From Akkermansiaceae bacterium UBA5020 (GTDB taxonomy: Bacteria; Verrucomicrobiota; Verrucomicrobiia; Verrucomicrobiales; DEV007): a stretch of DNA of 64,000 nt. A model generated the notes under the pieces. That model saw only the letters and a program-made list of their open reading frames with translations, had not been told where the DNA came from and searched no databases. A program made the position numbers and the translations under genes. Location of the stretch: the NCBI GenBank assembly GCA_002396885.1, contig DGXY01000119.1, forward strand, positions 62,234 through 126,233, read 5' to 3'. Shown one piece after another: positions 51,587 to 60,437 of the stretch (positions within the stretch are counted from its first letter, which is position 1; each line of letters starts with the position of its first letter).

Positions 51587-53275
51587 ATGTCCAAGAACCT
51601 CAGCGCCCTTTCCTTCCGCCGCGGCCTCGTGCCGAACCTCTTTGAACGCATGGTTGAGGCGGCCGAGGCCCACGGCACGGCCGAATCGGCGGAGACGGTC
51701 CATGCCCTCGGGAAGGAGTTCCTTTTTGGCGATGCCATCACCCTCGGGGCGGTCTCGTTCTACGACTTCCTCAAGAAGGAAAACGAGGGCAAGAAGGTCT
51801 TCCTCTGCAACGGTTCAGCCTGCCTCTGCGCCGGCACGCAGGACAAACTCCACCACCGCGCCGCCGCGCATTTCCCCGAGGCGGAGATCGGGCATATCTG
51901 TTGCCTCGGCCGCTGCCATGAGGGCGGGGCCTTCCAATACGAGGGCAAAAACTACTCGGGCCAGTCCGACGCGGCCCTGGAAACGCTCTTCACCACCGGC
52001 GAAGGCGACGCGGTGGACCGCTACGAGGTCGTCTCGGCGCGCGGGACGGCCATCCTCACCGCGCCCTTTCCGGGGATCGACGAATATTACGCGCCCTTCG
52101 TCGCGCTCATCCAAGGCGGCGATCGCGACGCCCTCGCCGTCGAGTTGAAGGAGAGCGGCTTGCGAGGGCGCGGCGGGGCCGGTTTCCCGCTCGGCTTCAA
52201 GTGGGCCGGATGCCGTGCTGCCGAGGGGGCGGTGAAATACATCGTCTGCAACGCCGACGAAGGCGATCCCGGGGCCTACATTGACAAATACCTGATGGAG
52301 GAGCGCCCCCACAGCGTCCTCCTCGGCATGATGGTGGCGGGCTGGTATGCCGGGGCGAACACGGGCGTGCTCTACATCCGCGCCGAGTATCCCGATTCGC
52401 TCACGCGGATCAACGAGGCCATCTCCGATCTCCACCGCGCCGGATTGCTCGGGGAAAACATCCGCGGCACCGGCTTCGATTTTCATCTCAAGACTATCAA
52501 GGGCGCGGGGGCCTACATCTGCGGCGAGGAAACCGCATTGCTCGCGAGCATCGAGGGCCAGCGGCCCGAGGTGAGGACGCGCCCGCCTTTCCCCACGGTC
52601 GAGGGACTCTTCCGCAAGCCGACCATCGTCAACAACGTCGAGACCTTCGCGAACCTCCACGCCATCCTCACGCGCGGCGGCAAGGGCTACGCCGCGATCG
52701 GCACGCCGCAGTCGACGGGACCGAAGCTGCTCTCGCTCGATTCGCACTTTGTCAGGCCCGGCATCTACGAAGTCGCCATGGGCACGCCGCTCGAGGACGT
52801 CTTCGTGATGGCAGGCGGCTTCAGGAATCCGGTCAAGGCCGTGCAGATCGGCGGACCCCTCGGCGGGATCGTCCCGGTCGACCGGATCGGCCAGCTCACC
52901 GTCGATTTCGAATCGTTCAAGAAGGAAGGTTTCCTCCTCGGTCATGCCGGCGTCGTCAGCATCCCCGAGGCGATGCCGATGATCGAGTATCTGCAGCACC
53001 TCTTCCAGTTCACCGCCGACGAGAGCTGCGGCAAGTGTTTCCCCTGCCGCCTCGGCAGCACCCGTGGAAAAGAGCTCATCTCCAAGGCGCGGGCCGAGAA
53101 CGATTTCAAAATCGACCGTGAACTGCTCGCCGACCTCCTCGACACGATGGAGCAGACGAGCTTGTGCGCCCTCGGTGGCGGCGTGCCGCTGCCGATCAAG
53201 AATGCGCTGAAGTATTTTGAAGGGGAGCTGGCAGGATACTTTTCCGAACCGGTGGTAATGAATGCAAAACGTTGA
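51587..53275 (+). CDS. NAD-dependent formate dehydrogenase beta subunit (NuoE/F-like, FdsB-type)
   Basis: A 562-residue protein in two domains. The N-terminal thioredoxin-like [2Fe-2S] domain has CNGSACLCAG and ICCLGRCHEG. The C-terminal NuoF-like domain binds FMN and NAD: LRGRGGAGFPLGFKW, CNADEGDPGAYID, GAGAYICGEETALLASIEG, and the [4Fe-4S] motif ESCGKCFPCRLGS with a later CALG Cys. It passes electrons from the catalytic subunit to NAD+. The alpha subunit gene follows after 227 bp of repetitive DNA. No separate gamma (FdsG) or fdhD homologue is in the window. Start chosen at the family-like MSKNLSALSF. Confidence 0.92.
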   Translation: MSKNLSALSFRRGLVPNLFERMVEAAEAHGTAESAETVHALGKEFLFGDAITLGAVSFYDFLKKENEGKKVFLCNGSACLCAGTQDKLHHRAAAHFPEAEIGHICCLGRCHEGGAFQYEGKNYSGQSDAALETLFTTGEGDAVDRYEVVSARGTAILTAPFPGIDEYYAPFVALIQGGDRDALAVELKESGLRGRGGAGFPLGFKWAGCRAAEGAVKYIVCNADEGDPGAYIDKYLMEERPHSVLLGMMVAGWYAGANTGVLYIRAEYPDSLTRINEAISDLHRAGLLGENIRGTGFDFHLKTIKGAGAYICGEETALLASIEGQRPEVRTRPPFPTVEGLFRKPTIVNNVETFANLHAILTRGGKGYAAIGTPQSTGPKLLSLDSHFVRPGIYEVAMGTPLEDVFVMAGGFRNPVKAVQIGGPLGGIVPVDRIGQLTVDFESFKKEGFLLGHAGVVSIPEAMPMIEYLQHLFQFTADESCGKCFPCRLGSTRGKELISKARAENDFKIDRELLADLLDTMEQTSLCALGGGVPLPIKNALKYFEGELAGYFSEPVVMNAKR

Positions 53276-53287
53276 AGCAAGCGAAGA

Positions 53288-53385
53288 AGGGCGGCCTACG
53301 GAATGCACAGAAAACACAGAAAGGGAATGAAGTAGGAACTGGGCTAAATCTCAAAATTTTTTCCGCATATTCCGTAGGCCGCCCT
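53288..53385. repeat. 17-bp inverted repeat in the formate dehydrogenase intergenic region
   Basis: The left arm AGGGCGGCCTACGGAAT (53288-53304) and the right arm ATTCCGTAGGCCGCCCT (53369-53385) are perfect inverted copies, 64 bp apart. The centre is AT-rich with CACAGAAAACACAGAAAGG. The structure looks like a small mobile or palindromic repeat inserted between the two subunit genes. Confidence 0.75.
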
Positions 53386-53441
53386 CTCCCCCCAACCAAG
53401 CGGCGAGACGCCGCGGGGCGGCCCTCCGCTTCTACTTTCAG

Positions 53442-53477
53442 ACCTTTTACCTTTTACCTTTTACCTTCCCACCTTTT
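53442..53477. repeat. 7-bp tandem repeat (ACCTTTT)n
   Basis: ACCTTTT is repeated three times, then one altered unit (ACCTTCCC), then another ACCTTTT. It sits 26 bp before the alpha subunit start, so changes in copy number could alter spacing of the ribosome-binding site or a promoter. Confidence 0.75.
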
Positions 53478-53502
53478 ACGCGGCTGCAGGCCGCCCGATG
53501 CC

Positions 53503-56277
53503 ATGGTCCAAGACCTCACCTCCCTCACCGCCTACCTCGATGGAGAGCCGATGCTCTTCGAAGAAGGCGACACCCTCCTGAACTTCATCGACCGCCACCG
53601 CGGGCGCGGGTTTGTCCCGACGCTGTGTGATGCGCCGCAGCTCGAGCCCTACGGGGCCTGCCGGGTTTGTTCGGTCGAGGTCGCCCTCCAGGCCGATGGT
53701 CCGCGTCGGGTCGTTGCGTCCTGCCACACGCCGCTGACGGCCGGGATGCACCTTTTCACCGAGTCGCCCAAGGTCCGCAAGTTGCGCCGCAACATTGTCG
53801 AGCTCGTCCTCACCGACCACCCGCTCGACTGCCTCACCTGCGAGGTCAACGGCAACTGCGAGCTTCAGACCGTGGCCGCGAAGGTCGGAGTGCGGAAAGT
53901 CCGATACCCTGCCGGGGCGAACCATCTCGAGCGCCAGAAAGACCTCTCGCATCCCTACCTGACGAGCGACCTTTCCAAGTGCATCAACTGCTCGCGCTGC
54001 GTCCGCGCCTGCGACGAGGTGCAGGGCCAACATGTCCTCTCCATGCACGGCCGCGGATTCAACGCGCGCATCATCAAGGGGCTCGACCAGTCCTTCATGG
54101 ACTCGACCTGCGTCTCCTGCGGGGCTTGCTCCCAAGCCTGCCCGACTTCGGCGATCAGCGATGTCTTCCAGTCGAAGTCGATTGAGGCGACGAAGAATAC
54201 CCGCACCGTCTGCACCTACTGCGGCGTCGGCTGCAATCTCAACGTGGCCACGAAGGGCCGCGAAGTCCTCAGCATCCAGGCTCCGGCCGATTCGTTGGTG
54301 AACCATTCGCACACCTGCCTGAAGGGCCGCTACGCCTTCAAGTTCGTGAACCACCGTGACCGTCTCCGCACCCCGCTGATCCGCTACAACGGGCACTTCA
54401 CCGAGGCGACCTGGGACGAGGCCTACGACTACATCGTCAAGAACCTCAAGCGCATCCAGTCAGAGCACGGCGGAGACGCCGTCGCCGGCATCTCCTCGGC
54501 CCGCTGCACCAACGAGGAGAACTACCTGATGCAGAAATTCATCCGCGTCGGCTTCGGCACGAACAACATCGACGCCTGCGCCCGCGTCTGCCACAGCCCC
54601 ACCGCCTGGGGCATGCAGAAAGCCTTCGGCACCGGCGCCGCCACCAACAGCATCGCCGACCTCGAGTTCACGAATTGCATCCTCATCACCGGGGCCAACC
54701 CTACCGAGGGACACCCCGTCACCGGATCGCGCATCAAGCAGCGCGTCATGAAGGGCGTGCCGCTCATCGTGATCGATCCGCGTGAGATCGAGCTCGTTCC
54801 CTATGCGAGCCATTTCCTCCAGCTCCGGCCCGGCACCAATGTCGCCCTCCTCGACATGTTCGCCTACTACCTTCTCGACGGGGACTTCCTCGACCGCGAC
54901 TTCATCACGAAACGCTGCGAGAACTGGGAAGAGTTTGAAAAGGGCCTTCGTTCGCTGAACCTCGACGAGCTCGAGGCCATCCACGGCGTGCCCCGTGAAA
55001 AGGTCCGCGCCGCCGCGATCGAATACGGCAAGGCCGACAACGCGATGGCCTTCCATGGGCTCGGCGTCACCGAGCACAGTCACGGATCGAAGACCGTCAT
55101 GACCCTCGCCGACATCGCCATGATGACCGGCAACATCGGACGTCCCGGCGTCGGGGTGCTGCCCCTGCGCGGACAGAACAACGTTCAGGGCGCCGCTGAC
55201 ATGGGCTGCCAACCGCACCAAGGTGCCGGTTACCTCCAGGTCAACGATCCCGAGGTGCACCGCCGCTACGAGGAATTCTACGGCGTCCACCTCAGCGACA
55301 AGATCGGCTACAAGATCCCGCAAATGTATGAGGCCGCCCTCGCCGGCCACCTCAAGGCCCTCTGGATCATGGGCGAGGACGTCGCTCAGACCGACCCGAA
55401 CACCGAACACGTCACCGCCGCGCTAAACGCCCTCGACTTCCTCGTCGTCCAGGAGCTCTTCATGACGCCCACCTGCGAGTTCGCCGACGTCATCCTGCCC
55501 GCCTCTTCCTTCCTCGAGAAGAGTGGCACCTTCACCAACGGCGAGCGCCGCGTGCAGCGCGTCAATGCCGTCATTCCCCCGATCGAGGGCACCAAACCTG
55601 ATGGCGTCATCATCGCCGAGATCATGCAGCGCATGGGGATGGACCAGCCCGACTACACCCCCGAGGGAGTCCTCGCCGAGATTGCGCAGATCGTGCCCTT
55701 CTTCAAAGGCGCCACTTGGGAGAACCTCACCGAACAGGGCACCCAATGGCCCATCGCCGACGGCGGGATCGGCACGCCTATCCTCCACCTCGACAGCTTC
55801 AAGCGCGGCCTCGGCAAGTTCCACTTCTTCCAATTTCAGGAGTCGAAGGAGATCGAAAAGCACGGTGCCGAGTATCCCTTCATCCTCACGACCGGCCGCA
55901 TCCTCGAGCACTACAACTGCGGCACGATGACCCGCCGCACGGGAAATGCCGACATCGTCAGCGAAGACCTCCTTGCGATCCATCCCGATGATGCCGCGAA
56001 AAAGGGGATCGACGATGGAGACATGGTGAGGATTTTCTCGGCGCGAGGCGAGGTGCACGTGAAGGCGAAGCTCTCGACCGAGGTGAAGCCCGGGATTCTT
56101 TACACCACCTTCCACTTTCCCGAGCATCTCGTGAACATGGTCACGAGCTCGGAGTGCGATGAGGACACGATGTGTCCGGAATACAAGGTGGTGGCGGTGG
56201 AGGTGGAGAGGGTGGTGGCTCGACACGGGTCACGGGTTACGGGGCACGGGGAGGCAGTTTCCGTCGGGCGCCCGTAG
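53503..56277 (+). CDS. NAD-dependent formate dehydrogenase alpha subunit, molybdenum/tungsten, Cys type
   Basis: A 924-residue cytoplasmic catalytic subunit. N-terminal [2Fe-2S] domain (Cys42, 53, 56), HPLDCLTCEVNGNCELQ (His-Cys cluster), two [4Fe-4S] motifs (CINCSRCVRACDEVQG; CVSCGACSQACPT), then the molybdopterin domain whose cluster motif is CTYCGVGCNL. The metal ligand is Cys363 in ARVCHSPTAWG, where other enzymes have Sec. The end after CPEYKVVAVEVERV is an atypical tail running to 56277 through repeat-like DNA. Oxidises formate to CO2 and feeds electrons to the NuoF-like subunit. Start at 53503 chosen as the first ATG with family N-terminus. Confidence 0.93.
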   Translation: MVQDLTSLTAYLDGEPMLFEEGDTLLNFIDRHRGRGFVPTLCDAPQLEPYGACRVCSVEVALQADGPRRVVASCHTPLTAGMHLFTESPKVRKLRRNIVELVLTDHPLDCLTCEVNGNCELQTVAAKVGVRKVRYPAGANHLERQKDLSHPYLTSDLSKCINCSRCVRACDEVQGQHVLSMHGRGFNARIIKGLDQSFMDSTCVSCGACSQACPTSAISDVFQSKSIEATKNTRTVCTYCGVGCNLNVATKGREVLSIQAPADSLVNHSHTCLKGRYAFKFVNHRDRLRTPLIRYNGHFTEATWDEAYDYIVKNLKRIQSEHGGDAVAGISSARCTNEENYLMQKFIRVGFGTNNIDACARVCHSPTAWGMQKAFGTGAATNSIADLEFTNCILITGANPTEGHPVTGSRIKQRVMKGVPLIVIDPREIELVPYASHFLQLRPGTNVALLDMFAYYLLDGDFLDRDFITKRCENWEEFEKGLRSLNLDELEAIHGVPREKVRAAAIEYGKADNAMAFHGLGVTEHSHGSKTVMTLADIAMMTGNIGRPGVGVLPLRGQNNVQGAADMGCQPHQGAGYLQVNDPEVHRRYEEFYGVHLSDKIGYKIPQMYEAALAGHLKALWIMGEDVAQTDPNTEHVTAALNALDFLVVQELFMTPTCEFADVILPASSFLEKSGTFTNGERRVQRVNAVIPPIEGTKPDGVIIAEIMQRMGMDQPDYTPEGVLAEIAQIVPFFKGATWENLTEQGTQWPIADGGIGTPILHLDSFKRGLGKFHFFQFQESKEIEKHGAEYPFILTTGRILEHYNCGTMTRRTGNADIVSEDLLAIHPDDAAKKGIDDGDMVRIFSARGEVHVKAKLSTEVKPGILYTTFHFPEHLVNMVTSSECDEDTMCPEYKVVAVEVERVVARHGSRVTGHGEAVSVGRP

Positions 56278-56321
56278 AGGGTAAACGGGGCCCTCGACGG
56301 CGACGCGACGGAGTTCAACGC

Positions 56322-56360
56322 GGGCTTCTCCGTGGGCTTCTCCGTGGGCTTCTCCGTGGG
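56322..56360. repeat. 12-bp tandem repeat (GGGCTTCTCCGT)n
   Basis: Three exact units of 12 bp plus a partial GGG. It lies in the 339-bp interval after the formate dehydrogenase alpha subunit gene, which otherwise holds no gene. The repeats and the preceding GGTCACGGGTTACGGGGCA-type sequence make this interval and the gene's tail look like repeat-derived DNA. Confidence 0.75.
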
Positions 56361-56616
56361 TATTCGCGTTCCATTCCTTCTTCATTCGCGTTGAAATCCC
56401 TCCTTATCCGGCGGAAAGGACAAGGACGGCAGTGAGGGCGAAGGAAGGAAGGGGGATTTCCGGGATGAAAGGGTGCGAGCGATTGAGGATAAAGCCTGCT
56501 CGCCGATTGTATTCAAAATGAAGCGAAAGAGGGCACTCTTCGGGCAACTTGATCGCGTGAGCAGGGCGAGGTCCGTAACGATTGCGATGCCGGGCAATCC
56601 AGACGACCTTCCCACC

Positions 56617-57900
56617 ATGACCCAACGCCTCGACCGACGCCGTTTTGTGTTGCGCTCCCTTTACGCCTCGCTCGCCCTGCCCGGCCTGCCTTCGTTCTTG
56701 ACGGGTTCGCTGCGTGCCAATGGAGCGGTCGCCGCGACGAAGGGTGCGGGCATGGGAGCTCGGCGTTTTGTGGCGGTGGGGAATCTCCTCGGCTTTCAGC
56801 AGAAGTCCTTCTTCCCCGAGAAGACGGGTAAGGGCTACGAGCTGACGACGCTGCTCAAGCCTCTCGCCGCCAACCGCGAACACCTGACCGTCTACCGCGG
56901 TCTCGACCACGGGATCAAGGGCGGACACTTCGCGGTGCATTCCTTTCTTTCCGGCGTGCTGCATTCCGAGGCGCAGAATCGTCCCGATGGAAACGTCACG
57001 ATTGATCAGTTCATCGCCGACGAGGTCGGGACACAGACGCGCTTCCCTTCGCTCACGGTCGGTTGCGAAGACGGCATCCACGGAGGGTGCCAGATCGCCT
57101 GGACGAAATCGGGCGTGCGAGTCCCTCCCATCACGGGACCGGCCGAGCTCTTCGAAAAACTCTTCGTTGAGGAATCGGCCGATCGCCGTGCCAGCCGCGC
57201 GGGGGAAAACAAGCTCCACGGTTCCATCCTCGACAGCGTCCTCGAGGACGCGAACGATCTCGCCAAACAGGTGAACCGCGAGGACAAGGAGAAACTCGAC
57301 GAGTATTTCACTTCGATCCGTGACGTGGAGAAGCGCCTCGAGATGCGCCAGCGCTGGGAGAACGAGCCGAAACCGAAGGCTCCCTTCAGCAAGCCGGCGA
57401 ACCGCAACACGGTCGAGGATCTGCCGATGCTCTATGAGCTGATCGCCCTAGCCCTTCAGACCGACTCGACCCGCGTCGCCACCCTCGAGATCGGCGGCAC
57501 TTACCTGCCGCAGCACCTCGGTATCGACAAATCCTACCACGGTCTCTCCCACCACGGCAAGGACGAGGAGGCGATCAAGCACCTCATCACCCTCGAGACG
57601 CACCAGATCGAGCATTTCGGGAAATTCCTCACGCGTCTCGCCTCGATCAAGGACGGCGACAAGACTCTCCTCGACTCGACCGCGGTCCTTTTCGGCAGCG
57701 GCATCGGCGACGGAAACTCGCACACGAACAGCGACCTGCCCATCATCCTCGCCGGGGGTGGTTACCGCCACGGCGAATTCAAGCAGCTTGAGACGAAAGG
57801 CTCGCAGAAGGTGCCGCTTTGCAATCTCTATCTCGACATCGCGCAGAAGATGGGCCTCGAGACCGACGCCTTCGGCACGAGCACGAGCACCTTTGCGTGA
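56617..57900 (+). CDS. DUF1552 protein (Tat-exported)
   Basis: A 427-residue protein beginning MTQRLDRRRFVLRSLYASLALPGLP, a Tat-like signal. The DUF1552 domain shows NLLGFQQKSFFPEKTGKGYELT, GLDHGIKGGHFAVHSFLSG, VTIDQFIADEVGTQTRFPSL, and TAVLFGSGIGDGNSHTNSDLPIILAGGG near the end. DUF1552 proteins are typical of Planctomycetes and Verrucomicrobia and nearly always pair with a DUF1592 cytochrome, as here (next gene 14 bp downstream). Their function is unknown; oxidative metabolism is only suspected from the linkage. Confidence 0.95.
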   Translation: MTQRLDRRRFVLRSLYASLALPGLPSFLTGSLRANGAVAATKGAGMGARRFVAVGNLLGFQQKSFFPEKTGKGYELTTLLKPLAANREHLTVYRGLDHGIKGGHFAVHSFLSGVLHSEAQNRPDGNVTIDQFIADEVGTQTRFPSLTVGCEDGIHGGCQIAWTKSGVRVPPITGPAELFEKLFVEESADRRASRAGENKLHGSILDSVLEDANDLAKQVNREDKEKLDEYFTSIRDVEKRLEMRQRWENEPKPKAPFSKPANRNTVEDLPMLYELIALALQTDSTRVATLEIGGTYLPQHLGIDKSYHGLSHHGKDEEAIKHLITLETHQIEHFGKFLTRLASIKDGDKTLLDSTAVLFGSGIGDGNSHTNSDLPIILAGGGYRHGEFKQLETKGSQKVPLCNLYLDIAQKMGLETDAFGTSTSTFA

Positions 57901-57914
57901 GACGGCACCGGGTC

Positions 57915-60419
57915 ATGGCAGGGGAAACGTGGAGGGGAGTGAGTGGGGCGATGGCTGCTGCGGCGGCGCTTTCATTTTTCGTGATGCCCTCCGCCGCCGA
58001 CGAGGCCGGCCGCAAGCTCGTCAACGAATTCCTCGGGAACTACTGTCTCGAGTGCCACGATACTTCGGTGCAGAAGGGCGAGCGCGATTTCGAGGCCTTC
58101 GAACTGCCCTTGAAAGCCCATCAGGATCTCCTTTCGGCAAAGGAGATCATCGACCAGGTCACCCTGCGCGAGATGCCGCCGAAGAAGGCGGAGCAACCGA
58201 CCGATGAGGAGCGTCTCGCGGTGCTGCGGGCCCTCCGCGGGGGGATCGCGGAGGCGCGTTCGCAATTCGAGAGCACCGGTTCGCGCACGGTGATGCGGCG
58301 GCTCTCGAACCGCGAGTATGAAAACACCCTCACGACCCTCTTTGGTCGGCGAGTCGACACTCTCGGGTTGACTGCTGATTTCCCGAAGGACAAAACGAGC
58401 CACCACCTTGATAACATCGGCGACGCTCTCGTCACCTCGGGCTTCCTCCTCGACCAGTATTTCCAGTCGGCCAACCGCCTCGTCGAGAGCCGCCTCGGCA
58501 AGCCCGCGATGGAGCCGAAGACCTGGCACTTCACGAAGAACTTCAAGCAATACGAGGAACTGAGCGGCCCGCACAAAGAGGCGCTGGATTACAAGTTTCT
58601 CTGCCTTTATGAGCAGCCCAACACGGACACCCGGCAGGGCGGCTACGGACACATCGAAGACTTCCTCGCAGGCGTGCCTGTCTCGGGTCTCTACGAGATC
58701 GAGGTCAAGGCCCAGGCGATGCACCGCGACACCCACTACGATCCGAAGATCTTCGGGATCGATTTATCCGAGCCCTTCCGCATCGGCGTCGTGCCGGGCG
58801 ACGTGACCAAAGGCCACATCCATTATCCGCAGGCGATCGAGCCCCTCCTCGCCGAGGCCGTCGTCCCTGACAAAGAACCCACGTGGCTGAAATTCAACGT
58901 CTGGCTCGAGGCGGGACAGACTCCGCGTTTCATCTTTCCGAACGGGCCCTACGAGTCGCGCGCCTCCGTCCTCGAGATCAACAAGCGCTACAAGGATGAG
59001 TTCAAGGGTAAGGTCTCCGACTCCGGCGTCGGTCGTGCCCACCTGCTGAAAGAGGGCAAGCTGCCCCACATCCGCATCGGCGAGATCAAGATCCAGGGGC
59101 CGCTGAAGGAGGAGGGCGGATCGCTCGAGGAGATCGCGGTTTTCGGGAAAGTCGGATTCAAGGAGGACAAGGCCGTCGCGCAGCTTCTCGCCTTCGGTGA
59201 AAAGGCCTTCCGCCGTCCTCTCGATGAGAAGGACCGCGCCCGCATCGAAGGCACCTACCGCCAGCGGCTTGAGGAAGAGGCCACTCCGCGTCAGGCCGCG
59301 CTTGATACGGTGAAGCGCATCCTCTGTTCCCCGGCCTTTTTCTATCTCAGTGAGATCACTCCGGAGGATGAGAAGCTCCTCCATCCCTACGATCTCGCGG
59401 CGCGTCTTTCCTACTCGCTCTGGGCCGGACCACCGGACGACGTCCTCCTCGCCGCAGCCAAGGATGGCCGCCTCGCCAAACCCGGGGGTCTGCGAGAGCA
59501 GATAAAACGCCTGCTGAAGGATCCGCGCTCCGAGGGGTTCGTCGAGGCCTACCTCGATGCCTGGCTGAACCTCCGCGAGATCGGCAACCAACCACCGCCG
59601 CGCCAGGTGGCCCTGCGTTATTACACGGAGGACCTGCCGAGTTCAATGAAAGGCGAGGCCCGGCTTTTCTTCCGTCACCTGCTCGATGCGAATGGGCCCG
59701 TCACCGACTTCCTCGATTCCGACTACACCTTCGTCGACAAGAAGCTCGCCGCGCTTTACGGACTGCCTGAAAAGGACAAACTGCGCCTCGCTGACGGATT
59801 CCAGCGCGTCAGCCTCGGGGAGAACCGCCAGCGCGGCGGAGTCCTCGGCATGGCCGGGGTGCTCACCGTCAGCGCAAACGGCGTCGAGACCTCGCCGGTA
59901 ACGCGAGGGGTCTGGGTTTCGGAAAACCTTCTCGGCGTGCAGCCCCCGCCCCCGCCCGACGTCGTGCCGCTGATCGAGTCTGATGTGAGCGGTGCGACGA
60001 CGATCCGCGAGCGACTCGCCAAACACGCCGCCGACAAGACCTGTGCCGAGTGCCACCGCAAGATCGATCCGCTCGGATTCGGGCTCGAGGTCTTTGATCC
60101 GATCGGGCGCTGGCGCACGAATTATCCCGCGACGAAGAAGGGTGGACCCTCGCCGAAGATCGATGCCTCGGGGGAGTTTCCCTCGGGCGAGACCTACGCC
60201 GACTTCCGTGAGTTCAAGAAGATCCTCGCTGGAGAGCGCAAGGATCTGTTCACCCGGCACCTCGTCTCCAAGCTGCTTTCCTACTCCACGGGACGACACA
60301 TGGAAGTCGTTGACGATTACGAGATCGAGGACATCCTCGCGCAGGTGAAAGAGGATGGCTACGGTCTGAACACTCTCGTCGTCGAAGCGCTCGCGAGTCG
60401 GATCTTCCGTTCGCGTTGA
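57915..60419 (+). CDS. DUF1592/DUF1588/DUF1595-type cytochrome c protein
   Basis: An 834-residue exported multidomain protein. The signal region (residues 5-28) is followed by the first heme c motif CLECHD (near residue 45), then the DUF1587-like LSNREYENTLTTLFG, a DUF1595-like part (GEKAFRRPLDEKDRARI), a DUF1592-like part (DLAARLSYSLWAGPPDD, FVDKKLAALYGLP), a DUF1588-like part (QRGGVLGMAGVLTVSANGVETSPVTRG) with the second heme site CAECHRKIDPLGFGLEVFDPIG, and a DUF1585-like end. Paired with the DUF1552 gene, 14 bp apart, in one operon. Electron-transfer role inferred; substrate unknown. Confidence 0.95.
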   Translation: MAGETWRGVSGAMAAAAALSFFVMPSAADEAGRKLVNEFLGNYCLECHDTSVQKGERDFEAFELPLKAHQDLLSAKEIIDQVTLREMPPKKAEQPTDEERLAVLRALRGGIAEARSQFESTGSRTVMRRLSNREYENTLTTLFGRRVDTLGLTADFPKDKTSHHLDNIGDALVTSGFLLDQYFQSANRLVESRLGKPAMEPKTWHFTKNFKQYEELSGPHKEALDYKFLCLYEQPNTDTRQGGYGHIEDFLAGVPVSGLYEIEVKAQAMHRDTHYDPKIFGIDLSEPFRIGVVPGDVTKGHIHYPQAIEPLLAEAVVPDKEPTWLKFNVWLEAGQTPRFIFPNGPYESRASVLEINKRYKDEFKGKVSDSGVGRAHLLKEGKLPHIRIGEIKIQGPLKEEGGSLEEIAVFGKVGFKEDKAVAQLLAFGEKAFRRPLDEKDRARIEGTYRQRLEEEATPRQAALDTVKRILCSPAFFYLSEITPEDEKLLHPYDLAARLSYSLWAGPPDDVLLAAAKDGRLAKPGGLREQIKRLLKDPRSEGFVEAYLDAWLNLREIGNQPPPRQVALRYYTEDLPSSMKGEARLFFRHLLDANGPVTDFLDSDYTFVDKKLAALYGLPEKDKLRLADGFQRVSLGENRQRGGVLGMAGVLTVSANGVETSPVTRGVWVSENLLGVQPPPPPDVVPLIESDVSGATTIRERLAKHAADKTCAECHRKIDPLGFGLEVFDPIGRWRTNYPATKKGGPSPKIDASGEFPSGETYADFREFKKILAGERKDLFTRHLVSKLLSYSTGRHMEVVDDYEIEDILAQVKEDGYGLNTLVVEALASRIFRSR

Positions 60420-60437
60420 TGGCCGTCCCGGGTCCGG

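Noticed and set aside
54589..54591. A possible selenocysteine position in formate dehydrogenase.
   Set aside because: The codon is TGC (Cys363) rather than TGA, so the Sec type is excluded.
56322..56360. A CRISPR array candidate from the 12-bp tandem units.
   Set aside because: The units are contiguous, have no spacers and are too short; there are no cas genes.
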